Source: Ginsengibacter sp963792025 (lineage in GTDB: Bacteria; Bacteroidota; Bacteroidia; Chitinophagales; Chitinophagaceae). Taken from it: a DNA stretch of 64,000 nucleotides. The stretch lies in assembly GCA_963792025.1 (NCBI GenBank), contig CAWBUS010000003.1:186001-250000 (forward strand), written 5' to 3'. This document shows positions 1 to 9,371 of this stretch, piece after piece. The translations under genes and the position numbers were made by a program. Numbering within the stretch: the stretch's first letter is position 1; the number at the start of each line of letters is the position of its first letter. The notes under the pieces were generated by a model, which ran no database searches, was not told the DNA's origin, and saw only the letters and a program-made list of their open reading frames with translations.

Positions 1-292
1 CTCATTAATTCCCTTACAAACTATTGAATCATTATTTGTTACGGTTTCATTTAAATTTGTAACTTCATCGCTAACTAACTGCGCATCTTGCTAATAATGG
101 ATGACAGTTATGGATCAAACCGCTAATAGTGAGTTCAGCAATTAAATCAGTGCTGATTTTATTTACTGCTTAAAAACAGGTGCCAGATGTTTTTTAAAAT
201 TTGCAGCATGAGTAAGTTGACAAGTAGACTCTATCCCCAGGAGAAGAACAAGGTTGCCTTAAAAGCTTTAGTTCTACAATAAAAAATACGCG

Positions 293-1039
293 ATGCATGA
301 TTTGATTAAAATACTGGTAGTAGAGGATGAAATGATTATCGGTGCAAAAATATCGATGTACCTCTCGACGCTCGGCTATGAAGTAACTGGTATTTTGCCG
401 CGTGGCGAAGAAGTTTTGAACCATGTGAAACAAGACACACCAGATATTATTTTACTCGATGTACACCTTAAAGGAAAAATGGATGGCATTGAAACGGCGG
501 TCAGCATCGAACAATATTTCCAGATTCCGGTAATTTATATTACTGCAAACGCAGACAATGACACTTTCAACCGCGCCAGGAAAACGAGGCCTGCTGCCTT
601 CATTTCAAAACCCTTCAAAAAGCTGGACTTGCAAAGAGCTATAGAGCTTACTATTAGCCGCATGGCAACGCCTGAAAATGTGGCTATAGCTGCTACGGAG
701 ACACCCGACGAGGAACCATTCGTGTTGAATGACCGGATTTTTATAAGGTATAAAGAGAGAATGGTTAAGCTTATGATAGCAGACATATTATACATCGAAG
801 CAGACCGCAACTATAGCCGCATTTATACTACAGACAAAGAATACTTACTGTCAATAACTCTTAAAGCAATTGAAGAAAAGTTTACGAATCACCTGTTTCA
901 AAGGATCCATCGATCCTATTTTATTAACCTCCAACGGGTGGAAGCGATTGCTGAAGATCATGTAATTATTGCACAAAGAGCCATACCGGTAAGTGAAAGC
1001 CTGAAAGTGCATTTGATGCAACATCTTCAGAAATTGTAA
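293..1039 (+). CDS. LytTR-family response regulator (REC + LytTR)
   Basis: A two-domain DNA-binding response regulator of 248 residues. Residues about 5-120 form a receiver domain: acidic residues E11/D12, the likely phospho-acceptor D56 in ILLDVHL, T84 in YITA and K106 in ISKPF are all present. Residues about 145-248 form a LytTR DNA-binding domain, with the typical segment F-x-R-I-H-R-S-Y-F-I-N followed by the strand at VEAI. It should be phosphorylated by a sensor kinase; the TPR histidine kinase that starts 60 bp downstream on the same strand is the obvious partner. I chose the ATG at 293 because it places the receiver beta-1 strand (KILVVEDE) right at the N terminus. The target genes cannot be read from the sequence. 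Confidence 0.93.
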   Translation: MHDLIKILVVEDEMIIGAKISMYLSTLGYEVTGILPRGEEVLNHVKQDTPDIILLDVHLKGKMDGIETAVSIEQYFQIPVIYITANADNDTFNRARKTRPAAFISKPFKKLDLQRAIELTISRMATPENVAIAATETPDEEPFVLNDRIFIRYKERMVKLMIADILYIEADRNYSRIYTTDKEYLLSITLKAIEEKFTNHLFQRIHRSYFINLQRVEAIAEDHVIIAQRAIPVSESLKVHLMQHLQKL

Positions 1040-1098
1040 GTGAACCGGTACAATAAAACTAATGTGATCTTAAAGGTCAAAAGCTGATCCTGCAAGCC

Positions 1099-2988
1099 AT
1101 GAGAAAAATATTTACGTTTTGCATTCTTTTTACTGCTGCCCAATCTACTTATAGCCAGGTTAAACCTTACGATAGCCTGGAACTTCAGCTTACGTTGGCA
1201 AAGGCGGACACCCAGAAACTGGAAATATTGAAAAAATTGGTGGAGGTGGCTTTCGGATCAGACCTGCAAAAGGCATTAGTATATGCCAAACGAGGAGTGC
1301 AACTGTCTGGTAAGATCGGTGATAAAAACCGGCAACCGGAATTTTATGAAATGGAAGGAAGGATGCACGCCAACCTCCTGCAATTAGATTCTGCCAGCCG
1401 TTCCTTTGATAAGGCAATGCAAGGGTACGCTGCAATCGGCAACAAAAGGGGGCAGGCCACCACATTATTCAAAATTGCATGGGTGTGCAAGAAGAAAGGA
1501 GAAATTGACAAAGCCATGGCGGCAGATCTGCAGGCATCCCACCTGATGGAAACGCTGGGTGATCAACAAGGTATTGCAGGCGCTTATGAAAGGGTGAGCG
1601 AAGACCTCACCAGGCAAGGCAGACTTAAGGAAGCAATGACCTATGCACAAAGTGCCATTGACATTTGCGAAAAGAACCATTTCGATAATGAACTGGTCTA
1701 TGCACTTACGAATGCCGGCGCCGTAGCGATATCCGCAGGGAATAACCAACAGGCGTTTGATTATTTCGATCGTGCTATGAAATTAGCCCGGGCGCAAAAA
1801 TTTAGCCAGGTATCGCTATCGGATTTTCTTAATAACCGGGGCAATGCATTAAAGCGTCTGGGCCGTTACCCGGAAGCGCTCAAGGATTATCATAATGCAT
1901 TGGATAATGCAAAGAAGACAAATTATGCCAACGCAATCTCCGCCACCATTGCGAACCTGGGTGAAGTAAATATGTTAATGGGAAATTATAAAGAAGCACT
2001 GGGGTACCAATTAGAAACAGTTCGCTTGCAGGAAAAGGATAATGACCTTTCCAATATCGTAGAAAACTATCTTCACGTAAGCACAATTTACGAGCACCTG
2101 GGTGATTACAAATCGGCATTGATATATCACAAAAAGGCACTATTGATAAGAGATAGTATTGCCTCTGCCGAAAGCGATGCAGCCATGTCTAAAATGCTTA
2201 CCCAGTATGAGACAAAAAAGAAAGAAGCTACGATTGCCTCTCAACAGCATGAAATTTATCAACAAAAAAAAGTACAATGGTTGGGCTTTGGTGTCGTGTT
2301 GCTACTGATAGTATTTTTGGTTTTTGGGTATATCAGCTATCGAAACAGAATTACAAGTAACAGGTTATTAGCAGCCAAAAATGCTGAGAACGAATTACTG
2401 TTGAAAGAAATTCATCACCGCGTAAAAAATAATCTCGAAGTGGTCAGCAGTTTATTGGCATTGCAATCTGCGCAGTCCGACGATGTCAACACCAGGGATG
2501 CGATGCAGGAAAGTCAAAACCGCGTACAATCTATAGGAATCGTCCATCAAAAATTGTATCAGGGAAGTAACCTGGGGGCCATAGAAATGAAGGATTATTT
2601 CCTGAATCTCAGCGAAAGCATCCTCGATACATTTGGCGCCGATAAAAAAGTACATATAGAATGCGCCATGGAAAAACTGGATCTCGATATCGATACTGCC
2701 GTACCCCTTGGACTAATTGTAAATGAACTAATCACCAATACACTTAAATATGCCTTTCCACAAGGCAGCAATGGTAAAGTGCTCATCAAACTCGAAAAAA
2801 GTAAAGATGGTGCATTGCACCTGGAAGTTTCCGATAATGGCGTCGGTAAATCGGGGAAAATAACGGGAACCGGTTTCGGAGGTCAACTAGTATCACTTCT
2901 TACCCGGCAGTTAGGCGGCTCTATGAGGGAGGAAACAAAAAATGGCACCAGCGTTTTCTTCGATTTTAAAATGGATAAAGTCGCCTGA
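1099..2988 (+). CDS. TPR-containing sensor histidine kinase (HisKA_2 type)
   Basis: A membrane sensor kinase of 629 residues. An N-terminal signal peptide (MRKIFTFCILFTAAQ) is followed by about 350 residues of tetratricopeptide repeats, presumably periplasmic, then a coiled region, a single transmembrane helix at about 394-414, and a cytoplasmic kinase. The phospho-acceptor box EIHHRVKNNLEVVSSLL (His 439/440) is of the HisKA_2/HWE-like type. The ATPase domain has an N box (VNELITN, N542), and the motifs DNGVGK and GTGFGGQL. It follows the LytTR response regulator and probably forms a two-component system with it. A close paralogue lies at 43367-45277; the kinase domains are nearly superimposable while the TPR parts differ. 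The stimulus is unknown. Confidence 0.93.
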   Translation: MRKIFTFCILFTAAQSTYSQVKPYDSLELQLTLAKADTQKLEILKKLVEVAFGSDLQKALVYAKRGVQLSGKIGDKNRQPEFYEMEGRMHANLLQLDSASRSFDKAMQGYAAIGNKRGQATTLFKIAWVCKKKGEIDKAMAADLQASHLMETLGDQQGIAGAYERVSEDLTRQGRLKEAMTYAQSAIDICEKNHFDNELVYALTNAGAVAISAGNNQQAFDYFDRAMKLARAQKFSQVSLSDFLNNRGNALKRLGRYPEALKDYHNALDNAKKTNYANAISATIANLGEVNMLMGNYKEALGYQLETVRLQEKDNDLSNIVENYLHVSTIYEHLGDYKSALIYHKKALLIRDSIASAESDAAMSKMLTQYETKKKEATIASQQHEIYQQKKVQWLGFGVVLLLIVFLVFGYISYRNRITSNRLLAAKNAENELLLKEIHHRVKNNLEVVSSLLALQSAQSDDVNTRDAMQESQNRVQSIGIVHQKLYQGSNLGAIEMKDYFLNLSESILDTFGADKKVHIECAMEKLDLDIDTAVPLGLIVNELITNTLKYAFPQGSNGKVLIKLEKSKDGALHLEVSDNGVGKSGKITGTGFGGQLVSLLTRQLGGSMREETKNGTSVFFDFKMDKVA

Positions 2989-3260
2989 CGAAATTACACA
3001 CCTGAAGTGCTGATGCGTTTCTTATCCGGTCATCATTGCCCAATCTTCTTACCCGGTAAATAGAATCCTTATTCGGACAATTATGAACCTCTTTCGTCCC
3101 AGGTGGGCTTAATCCGTAGATTAAACGATATAAGTTTATAATAGAAAAAAGGATAGCGGCCATTTGTAAAAGGATATGCAGCGCAATAGCAAGGCCGGAA
3201 ATTGATCCCTGGCAGCATGAACCCGATTAATATACTTTGTAAAACTCAAAACATATTAAT

Positions 3261-3666
3261 ATGAGTCCTTTTTCGGAGTTTAAAGCGATTGCAAGCTGCT
3301 TCTACGAGAGTTATAATCGCAAAGATTTAGAGAAATCTTTTAATGATTTCATAGCCACTGACCTTATCAATCACACAATGGGCGGCAGTTTGTGCAGGGA
3401 AATGTGGCTGGAATTTGACGAGGCCTTTTTATGCGCATGTCCCGACCTGGTGATGAACATAAAAGAACAGTTTGTTGAGGGCAACAAGGTAGTTACGCAC
3501 TGGACATGTGCCGGCACACACTGCAACGTTTTATGGCATGTCACCCTCGGGGAATTCAATCAGGCTTACCTGTATATCAATTGATACCATTGAAAACGGA
3601 AAGATAAAAGAGCATTTGGCGGTGGCTGACTTTACTCAATTGATGCAGCAGTTCGGGAAGAAATGA
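3261..3666 (+). pseudogene. SnoaL-like ester cyclase family protein, frameshifted
   Basis: A small NTF2-fold protein of the SnoaL/ester-cyclase family, broken by a frameshift. The first frame (from ATG 3261) runs through FKAIASCFYESYNRKDL and EGNKVVTHWTCAGTH, typical of the family, then derails. The expected C terminus (ATFYGMSPSGNSIRLTC, IDTIENGKIKEHLAVADF, LMQQFG) follows in another frame and ends at the stop at 3664-3666. The frame is lost in the CA run at 3515-3521. Restoring one missing AC pair gives GTHTATF and an intact protein of about 135 residues. I see a 2-bp deletion; it could be real decay or an assembly error. The read product would be a 107-residue protein with a garbled tail. 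Confidence 0.8.
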
Positions 3667-3758
3667 CGCATCAAAGAGGCTGTTTAAATATCTATTACAT
3701 CCAATAGTATGATCTTTCCAGCGCAAATATTTCATCACCAATAATCAAAAAACTAAAA

Positions 3759-4486
3759 ATGAGCAATTTCTTTAAACCTTTACTTGCATTAAGTATTTCG
3801 TTTGTATTTTTTGCCTGCAATAGTGGAACAGGCAAGAAAGATGATGCATCAGCAATGGCCGATTCTACATCTGCAAGCAGCACTACGGCACCTCCGGCTC
3901 CTGCAGCTTTCACTCCTTTTGACGTAGTTGAAATAACCCACGCTGTAAAAGATTACGGAAAGTGGAGGCCATTTTTTGATGCAGATAGCGTAAACCGAAA
4001 AGCTAATGGATTGGACAGATATCGCGGTGGGCCGGAAGCATGAGTGACTCTAATAAAATTCTGGTTGCTTTAAAAGTTACTGACACTTCAAAACTAAACG
4101 CGTTTGCTGCCGATCCCAAACTTAAAGAAAGCATGGATAAAGCCGGCGTTATTTCAAAACCGGCGTTTAATTTATTTCATGTAATCAGGTTCAACCCCGA
4201 CTCCAAAGAAAAACAATGGGTTCTCGTTACCCATAAAGTAAAAGACTTTGATGCATGGCTTAAAGTTTTTGACGCCGAAGGTACTGCCACCAGGGCTACT
4301 TATGGGCTGGTAGATGTAGTGTTGGCTCGCGGCTTAAATGATTCCAATTTAGTGCACATCGTTTTCGACATCAGCGATATGGCGAAGGCAAAAGCAAGAA
4401 TGAATGATCCTGCACTGAAGAAAATTATGACCGACGCAGGAGTCATCAGTGCTCCAAAAATTGAATTTTATAACAGCGCAGAATAA
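3759..4486 (+). pseudogene. Exported lipoprotein with repeated Dabb-like halves, frameshifted (or two overlapping cistrons)
   Basis: The first frame (3759-4043, 94 residues) has a lipoprotein signal peptide ending in FFACNSG, a Ser/Ala/Pro-rich linker, then HAVKDYGKWRPFFDADSVNRKANGL. The second frame (4040-4486, 148 residues) continues with NKILVALKV and contains a second copy of the same motif, THKVKDFDAWLKVFDAEG. Between them the natural-looking link TDIAVGR lies in the third frame at 4015-4035. I therefore read this as one ancestral gene hit by two single-base indels, near 4014 and 4033-4040. The alternative is two genes coupled by an ATGA overlap at 4040-4043, but there is no convincing ribosome binding site before 4040. 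The function is unknown; related proteins are annotated as hypothetical. Confidence 0.68.
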
Positions 4487-4603
4487 CTGCATCAGTAGAT
4501 AGCAGACTCTTGGTTAGTTAAGTCATTACTACGGTCGCAATACACTCAGAATATAATTAAACGACTTCATCATTATTATTAAACTTTAAATTAAACAACA
4601 AAC

Positions 4604-5077
4604 ATGAAAAAAATTATCGTAACGTTCAGCTTATTCCTTATTGGAATATCAGCATTTTCTCAACAGGAAGAAAACGGCACCATCTACATCAAGCATCCTT
4701 ATATTGATGTAGTAAATAATGCTACAAAAGCATATTTAGACCAGGACTGGGCAACACTTAAAACGATTTACTCCGATACTGCAAAATGGTGGGCATCCGG
4801 TATGGAAAAGTTTATTCCCATTGCAGATGCAATGAAATCCTGGATGGGCGATTTTGACAAATTTGATGACATCAAACAGACTACCGTTGGGTATCCTGAT
4901 TACCTGCATTACATAAAAGGTGATGCAATGATCGTACAATCATGGTGGAACTGGTCTGTGAAATCAAAAAAAACCGGGCAGATAATAACCGCACCGATGG
5001 TAGTGTTCGATGAATTTAATAAGGATGGCAAAATAGTTAGAGAATATATCTATGGCGATTTTTCTAAAGCGCAATAA
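4604..5077 (+). CDS. Secreted SnoaL/NTF2-like protein
   Basis: A 157-residue protein with a cleavable signal peptide (MKKIIVTFSLFLIGISAFSQ) and an NTF2-like body: an N-terminal helix NATKAYLDQDWATLKTIYSD, the WWASG segment, and C-terminal strands with VFDEFNKDGKIVREYIYGDF. This matches nuclear transport factor 2 / SnoaL-like proteins, which form cone-shaped pockets for small ligands. No specific catalytic residue set is recognisable, so the substrate is unknown. It is one of several NTF2-like proteins in the first 10 kb, with 3261-3666 and 9372-9920, and is followed by a good rho-independent terminator. Confidence 0.8.
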   Translation: MKKIIVTFSLFLIGISAFSQQEENGTIYIKHPYIDVVNNATKAYLDQDWATLKTIYSDTAKWWASGMEKFIPIADAMKSWMGDFDKFDDIKQTTVGYPDYLHYIKGDAMIVQSWWNWSVKSKKTGQIITAPMVVFDEFNKDGKIVREYIYGDFSKAQ

Positions 5078-5157
5078 GCATTAAATTTTAATACAAAAGA
5101 AAATTTTCTCTTCCTGGCTACTAAGCCTAAAATATTTCTTGTGTGTGGTTATTCTAA

Positions 5158-5202
5158 AGATCCCATTGCCAAAGTTGTCTTATTGACAATGGGTCTTTTT
5201 TG
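5158..5202 (+). terminator. Rho-independent terminator after the SnoaL-like gene
   Basis: The arms AGATCCCATTG (5158-5168) and CAATGGGTCT (5187-5196) pair over ten base pairs with a single bulged T, enclosing an 18-nt loop. The right arm runs into a T tract (5196-5201). It lies about 80 bp after the stop at 5077 and separates this gene from the RidA-family gene at 5275. Confidence 0.8.
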
Positions 5203-5274
5203 ATCTTTAGTGGCGGCCCATAATTAATTTAAAAAATATCTGACATCAGGCCTCACTTATAAATCATCAGAAAA

Positions 5275-5784
5275 ATGAGAAAGATTTACTTATTTGTTTC
5301 CACTCTCCTGGTTTGCATTTCAGTTTTGAGTAGTTGCAACAATCCGGATAATTCTAAAGCAACAATTCAAAGCGAACCAAAGGCTGCGCAAACAGACACT
5401 CCGGAATATTTTAATCTGAGGCCTGCACTCGAAAAAGAATATGGCTATACCCATGCCGTAAAAATCGGTAATGAGCTTAAAATTTCAGGAGCGGTAAGTA
5501 TGGATGATTTAGGAGTTATTGTGGCTCCCGGCAATATGGAGCAACAAATGAAAAATTGCTACAGCGATTTGGCAAAAATATTACAGCATTACGGTTACAC
5601 CTTTGACGATGTATTTGCAGAAAATATTTATACAACCGATATGAAAGAATTTGAAAAAGTGTTGGGTTACCGTAACTCAATTTATAAAAAGCAGTTCCCG
5701 ACAGGCACCTGGCTCGAAGTAAAAGGACTTGCTGTAGAAGGCCAATTGATTGAGATAGATATGGAAGCGCATAAGACGAAATAG
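5275..5784 (+). CDS. RidA/YjgF-family protein, exported lipoprotein form
   Basis: A 169-residue protein. The N terminus carries a lipoprotein signal (LLVCISVLSSCNN, lipobox Cys near residue 21). The rest is a RidA (Rid/YER057c/UK114) domain: GNELKISGAVSMDD, then MEQQMKNCYSDLAKILQHYGYTFDDV, and the C-terminal strand LAVEGQLIEIDMEA. Cytosolic RidA deaminates reactive enamine/imine intermediates. The arginine that binds the carboxylate in RidA is not clearly present here (LAVEGQLIEID in place of the usual VARLP-type strand), so the activity may differ. Export to the periplasm is unusual for the canonical enzyme but is seen in Bacteroidota paralogues. Confidence 0.82.
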   Translation: MRKIYLFVSTLLVCISVLSSCNNPDNSKATIQSEPKAAQTDTPEYFNLRPALEKEYGYTHAVKIGNELKISGAVSMDDLGVIVAPGNMEQQMKNCYSDLAKILQHYGYTFDDVFAENIYTTDMKEFEKVLGYRNSIYKKQFPTGTWLEVKGLAVEGQLIEIDMEAHKTK

Positions 5785-5817
5785 TCACTTCAATCATTTC
5801 ATTTAAAAGTTGATACC

Positions 5818-6456
5818 ATGGCACAATCAAAAATTATTTCATTTCACAAGCCGAAACCGTATCTAAAATACGCGGCAGTGTTGCTATTAGCAGTGCTGGC
5901 GGTAAAATTTATATTTAAAAATGCTATCCCCTATTTCGGGTTCAACCAGGAAACATTTGGCAGGTACTGGAATTTTAAATGGGGGTTAATCGGTCATATT
6001 TCAGGAGGGCTCATTGCTTTGATAATCGGGCCCTTCCAGTTTTCAAAAGTCATCAGGGACAAATACCGGCCGATACACAGGTTGATGGGCCGGATCTATT
6101 TAATTGCCATTGTAATTGCAACCTCCTGTGCAACCTATCTTGCCTGGACAAGCGGTATCCAGGTAAACTTCGCCTGGGCGTTCGGCTTGCAGGGTTTGGC
6201 ATTTGCATGGATTGTAACCGCTTCAATGGCATATCTATCAGTAATGCGTAGACGAATTACGCAGCATAAGGAATGGATGATCAAAAGCTACGTGATAACG
6301 TTTGCATTTGTTACTTTTCGTTTCCTGAACGACTCGGCAATTGCCGCCAAACTAATGCCCAAATTTGAAGAAAGAGGACCTACCATTATTTGGTTCTGCT
6401 GGACAATTCCTTTGCTGGTAACCCAGGTCGTACTCAGTTGGCAAAAGAAATATTAA
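5818..6456 (+). CDS. DUF2306 family membrane protein
   Basis: A 212-residue integral membrane protein with about five transmembrane helices. The pattern matches DUF2306/COG5395: a first helix YAAVLLLAVLAVKFIF, the conserved H in GHISGGLIALIIGPFQF, the RPIHRLMGRIY motif, and HKEWMIKSYVITFAFVTFRF with the invariant His-Lys-x-Trp-Met. The conserved histidines in paired helices suggest haem or metal binding, but the function of the family is not established. It starts 33 bp after the RidA gene and 35 bp before the MFS gene, so the three may be cotranscribed. Confidence 0.85.
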   Translation: MAQSKIISFHKPKPYLKYAAVLLLAVLAVKFIFKNAIPYFGFNQETFGRYWNFKWGLIGHISGGLIALIIGPFQFSKVIRDKYRPIHRLMGRIYLIAIVIATSCATYLAWTSGIQVNFAWAFGLQGLAFAWIVTASMAYLSVMRRRITQHKEWMIKSYVITFAFVTFRFLNDSAIAAKLMPKFEERGPTIIWFCWTIPLLVTQVVLSWQKKY

Positions 6457-6491
6457 TAACCCGGGCAAACCCATTAGCTTTAACTATCTAA

Positions 6492-8309
6492 ATGACTGCT
6501 GTAATAAGAAATATAAAAACCAAGAGCCTGGTTCCCATCATTACAGCTTCCACTGTAGGAACACTTATTGAGTGGTACGACTTTTATATTTTTGGAACAT
6601 TAGCTACCATTATTTCAACAGAATTTTTTCCGAAGGGAAATGCCACGGCTGCGTTTCTTGCTACGCTGGCCACTTTTGCTGCAGGCCTTGTGGTTCGCCC
6701 ATTCGGGGCTTTATTCTTTGGGCGCCTTGGCGACATGATTGGCAGAAAATACACCTTCATGGTTACATTAGTGCTGATGGGTGGTTCCACTTTTGCTATC
6801 GGTTTGATCCCTAATTATGAAACCATTGGATTTGCGGCCCCTATTATCATTCTCGTCTTAAGAATCTTGCAGGGATTAGCCATCGGCGGTGAATACGGCG
6901 GTGCCGCTACCTTTGTAGCCGAACATTCCCCGCCAAATAAACGTGGCTTCTGGACTTCATGGATTCAAACTTCCTCCGGAATAGCTTTTATATTTGCCCT
7001 GGGAGCCATCATACTTACGAAAAGCTTAATGCAAACTGCCGCATGGGAAAGCTGGGGTTGGCGTATTCCATTTTTAGTTTCGTTATTCTTAGTAATAATA
7101 TCTGTTTATATCAGGAGAAACATGTCGGAGTCTCCATTGTATGCAAGGGCCAAAGCGGAAGGCAAAACTTCTACCAATCCTCTCAAAGAATCTTTTGGAA
7201 ATAAAGCCAATTTAAAAGTAGTGTTGTTAGCCCTGTTCGGATTAACCATTGGCGTTGGAGTTATCAGTTGGGGTTCTATTTTTTATGCGCAGAGTTTTTT
7301 AATAAGGACTATGTCGGTTGACTATGACCAGTCAAATTCTATAGTTGTAACGGGAACCGTACTGGCGCTTCCTTTTTGTGTATTCTTCGGTTGGCTATCG
7401 GATAAGGTTGGACGCAAAAATTTGCTACTCCTGAGCATGTTGTTGGGTATAGTAGTTTTTCGCCCGGCTTTCCAACAGATGTACCAGGTTACCAATCTGC
7501 AAAAGAAAACAGAAAATAAAGCGGCGCTGCATGTTGTTGTTACAAATCAACTATTGCAGGGCAGCGAATCGCTCATCACTACCACTACCGAACATTCTTA
7601 TACGGATGGTACCGTACTGCGGGAGATCAGGAAAGAAACCATATCGGCCGGCAACGTATTAAATAGCGACATGTCAAAAACTCTCATGGTCAATGGTTCC
7701 GATAAATGGATGTTGACATTAATGGTATTTGTGCTGGCAACCATTGCTGTATTATCATATGGGCCATTGGCTGCATACCTCGTAGAAATGTTTCCATTAA
7801 AAATTCGCTATTCATCTTTGTCATTACCCTATCATATTGGCTTCGGCATATTCGGTGGCATGGCTCCGCTTATAGCAACGTACTTAATACAAAAAGCAAG
7901 CGATGCACACAAAACAGATTACTATTTAGCCGGCCTCACTTATCCAATTGTCGTAATGATGGTAAGCCTCATCATTGGCCTTTTCTACCTCAGGGAAAAC
8001 AACCTGCAAACATCTTTAATAATGTCGACCTTCTCTTCAAAAATCAATAAACTAAAGCGGGGATTGGGTATCGTATGGATAGCTTTAGGATTAGTTACTG
8101 CTTATTTTGGTGTTTTTCATTTGGGCCTGCCTAACATTATGTCGGGCAAACAGGATGATTTAATTTTTGGATTGATCATGATGCTCATCATTACCCCTGT
8201 TGCATCGATTGGTCTAATAATGTTTGGAAAATATGCGCTTACGGGAGAGTATGATGATGCTGTAATTCCGGGTATTTCCCCGATTGAAAACATGATCGTT
8301 TCGAATTAA
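6492..8309 (+). CDS. MHS-family MFS transporter with periplasmic loop insert and extra C-terminal helices
   Basis: A 605-residue major facilitator of the metabolite:H+ symporter group (ProP/ShiA/KgtP-like). Signature motifs are IEWYDFYIFG in helix 1, FGRLGDMIGRKYTF (motif A), RILQGLAIGGEYGGAATFVAEHSP in helix 4 and its loop, and a second motif A, GWLSDKVGRKN. Two departures from the usual length of about 430-450 residues are visible: an insert of about 75 residues (326-402, LRE, TTTTEH, NGSDKW) between helices of the C-terminal half, and an added C-terminal pair of helices from about residue 517 (LGIVWIALGLVTAYFGV onward). The family imports osmolytes, dicarboxylates or aromatic acids by proton symport; the substrate here is not predictable. 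Confidence 0.88.
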   Translation: MTAVIRNIKTKSLVPIITASTVGTLIEWYDFYIFGTLATIISTEFFPKGNATAAFLATLATFAAGLVVRPFGALFFGRLGDMIGRKYTFMVTLVLMGGSTFAIGLIPNYETIGFAAPIIILVLRILQGLAIGGEYGGAATFVAEHSPPNKRGFWTSWIQTSSGIAFIFALGAIILTKSLMQTAAWESWGWRIPFLVSLFLVIISVYIRRNMSESPLYARAKAEGKTSTNPLKESFGNKANLKVVLLALFGLTIGVGVISWGSIFYAQSFLIRTMSVDYDQSNSIVVTGTVLALPFCVFFGWLSDKVGRKNLLLLSMLLGIVVFRPAFQQMYQVTNLQKKTENKAALHVVVTNQLLQGSESLITTTTEHSYTDGTVLREIRKETISAGNVLNSDMSKTLMVNGSDKWMLTLMVFVLATIAVLSYGPLAAYLVEMFPLKIRYSSLSLPYHIGFGIFGGMAPLIATYLIQKASDAHKTDYYLAGLTYPIVVMMVSLIIGLFYLRENNLQTSLIMSTFSSKINKLKRGLGIVWIALGLVTAYFGVFHLGLPNIMSGKQDDLIFGLIMMLIITPVASIGLIMFGKYALTGEYDDAVIPGISPIENMIVSN

Positions 8310-8400
8310 TAAAGTGTATTGAAAGGTTATACGAATGAAATGTTCCTAGGTAAACTTTCTTGTTTCTGTTAAAAAATATTAACTCAAATAAAAAAATATC

Positions 8401-9339
8401 ATGCAGACAGCAGGCATCATCGGTGGTTCCGGATTTATCGGGAGCTACGTTACGAAAATATTCCTTGAAGAAAATTTCGACGTAAAAGTTTCTTCTACAG
8501 ATATCAATAATAAAAGTAAGTACCAGCATTTGCTGGCGCTTACTAATGCTACCGATAACCTGGAAATTTTTCCTTTAGACGTAAGAGATAAAAAATCATT
8601 AGCGGATTTTGTAACAGGTTGCGACATCGTTGTACACGGGGGCACGCCTTTTATACTCGACGTAAAAGACCCGAAAACGGAATTGCTGGAACCAACGGTA
8701 CAGGGTACACGAAATTTGCTTGACGTAGTTGCAAAAACGGAAGGGATTAAAAAAGTTATTTTTATTGCATCCGTTGCAGCGTGGAACACTTCTTTTCCTT
8801 TTAATCCTTCCACCTATTCTCCTGATCATGTTTTTACAGAAAAAGATACGCCGTACATGAGTGACCAGGATCATCCATACGCACAGGCAAAATTTTTGGC
8901 AGACCAGGAAGTAAGAAAATTTATTAAAGAGAATCCAAATCTTTCATTTGAAATTTCTTCTGTATCTCCCACCTGGGTTATTGGTAACCCTCTTTCTGAA
9001 AGGCCGGATTCCACTTCTATGGGTATGCAATATTTGATAAAAAATAAAATTGCTCCCAACCCTTTTGTTGAAATGTTATTTGCAACAGATACCATGTTTT
9101 CAATGGTAGATGTAAGGGATGTGGCAGAAGCTGTTTTCCAGGCAGCTACCACCAATGGACTTCACGGAAAAAATTATTTAATAGCGAATGAAAGCTATAA
9201 AGTTTCTGATATTTCACTGATGCTAAATAACCAGCTTCCACTTAATGAACTGGCTTTAGTATACGACAGTTCTTTGGCAAAGAAGGATTTGGGGATTGCT
9301 TTTATTGCCGCAAAAGAAACTTTGAATCATTGTGTATAG
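8401..9339 (+). CDS. NAD(P)-dependent epimerase/dehydratase family oxidoreductase (extended SDR)
   Basis: A 312-residue extended short-chain dehydrogenase. The Rossmann motif GGSGFIGSYV is at residues 8-17, the acidic/Thr-rich end of strand 2 is at SSTDIN, and the catalytic Tyr-Lys pair lies in HPYAQAKFLADQE. It resembles dihydroflavonol-4-reductase/cinnamoyl-CoA-reductase-like SDRs (SPTWVIGNPLSERPDSTSMG in the substrate region). The substrate is unknown. It stands on its own, 91 bp after the MFS gene, with an upstream region rich in A and T. Confidence 0.87.
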   Translation: MQTAGIIGGSGFIGSYVTKIFLEENFDVKVSSTDINNKSKYQHLLALTNATDNLEIFPLDVRDKKSLADFVTGCDIVVHGGTPFILDVKDPKTELLEPTVQGTRNLLDVVAKTEGIKKVIFIASVAAWNTSFPFNPSTYSPDHVFTEKDTPYMSDQDHPYAQAKFLADQEVRKFIKENPNLSFEISSVSPTWVIGNPLSERPDSTSMGMQYLIKNKIAPNPFVEMLFATDTMFSMVDVRDVAEAVFQAATTNGLHGKNYLIANESYKVSDISLMLNNQLPLNELALVYDSSLAKKDLGIAFIAAKETLNHCV

Positions 9340-9371
9340 GTAAACATAATCCCTGAATTCAATCGTCAATC

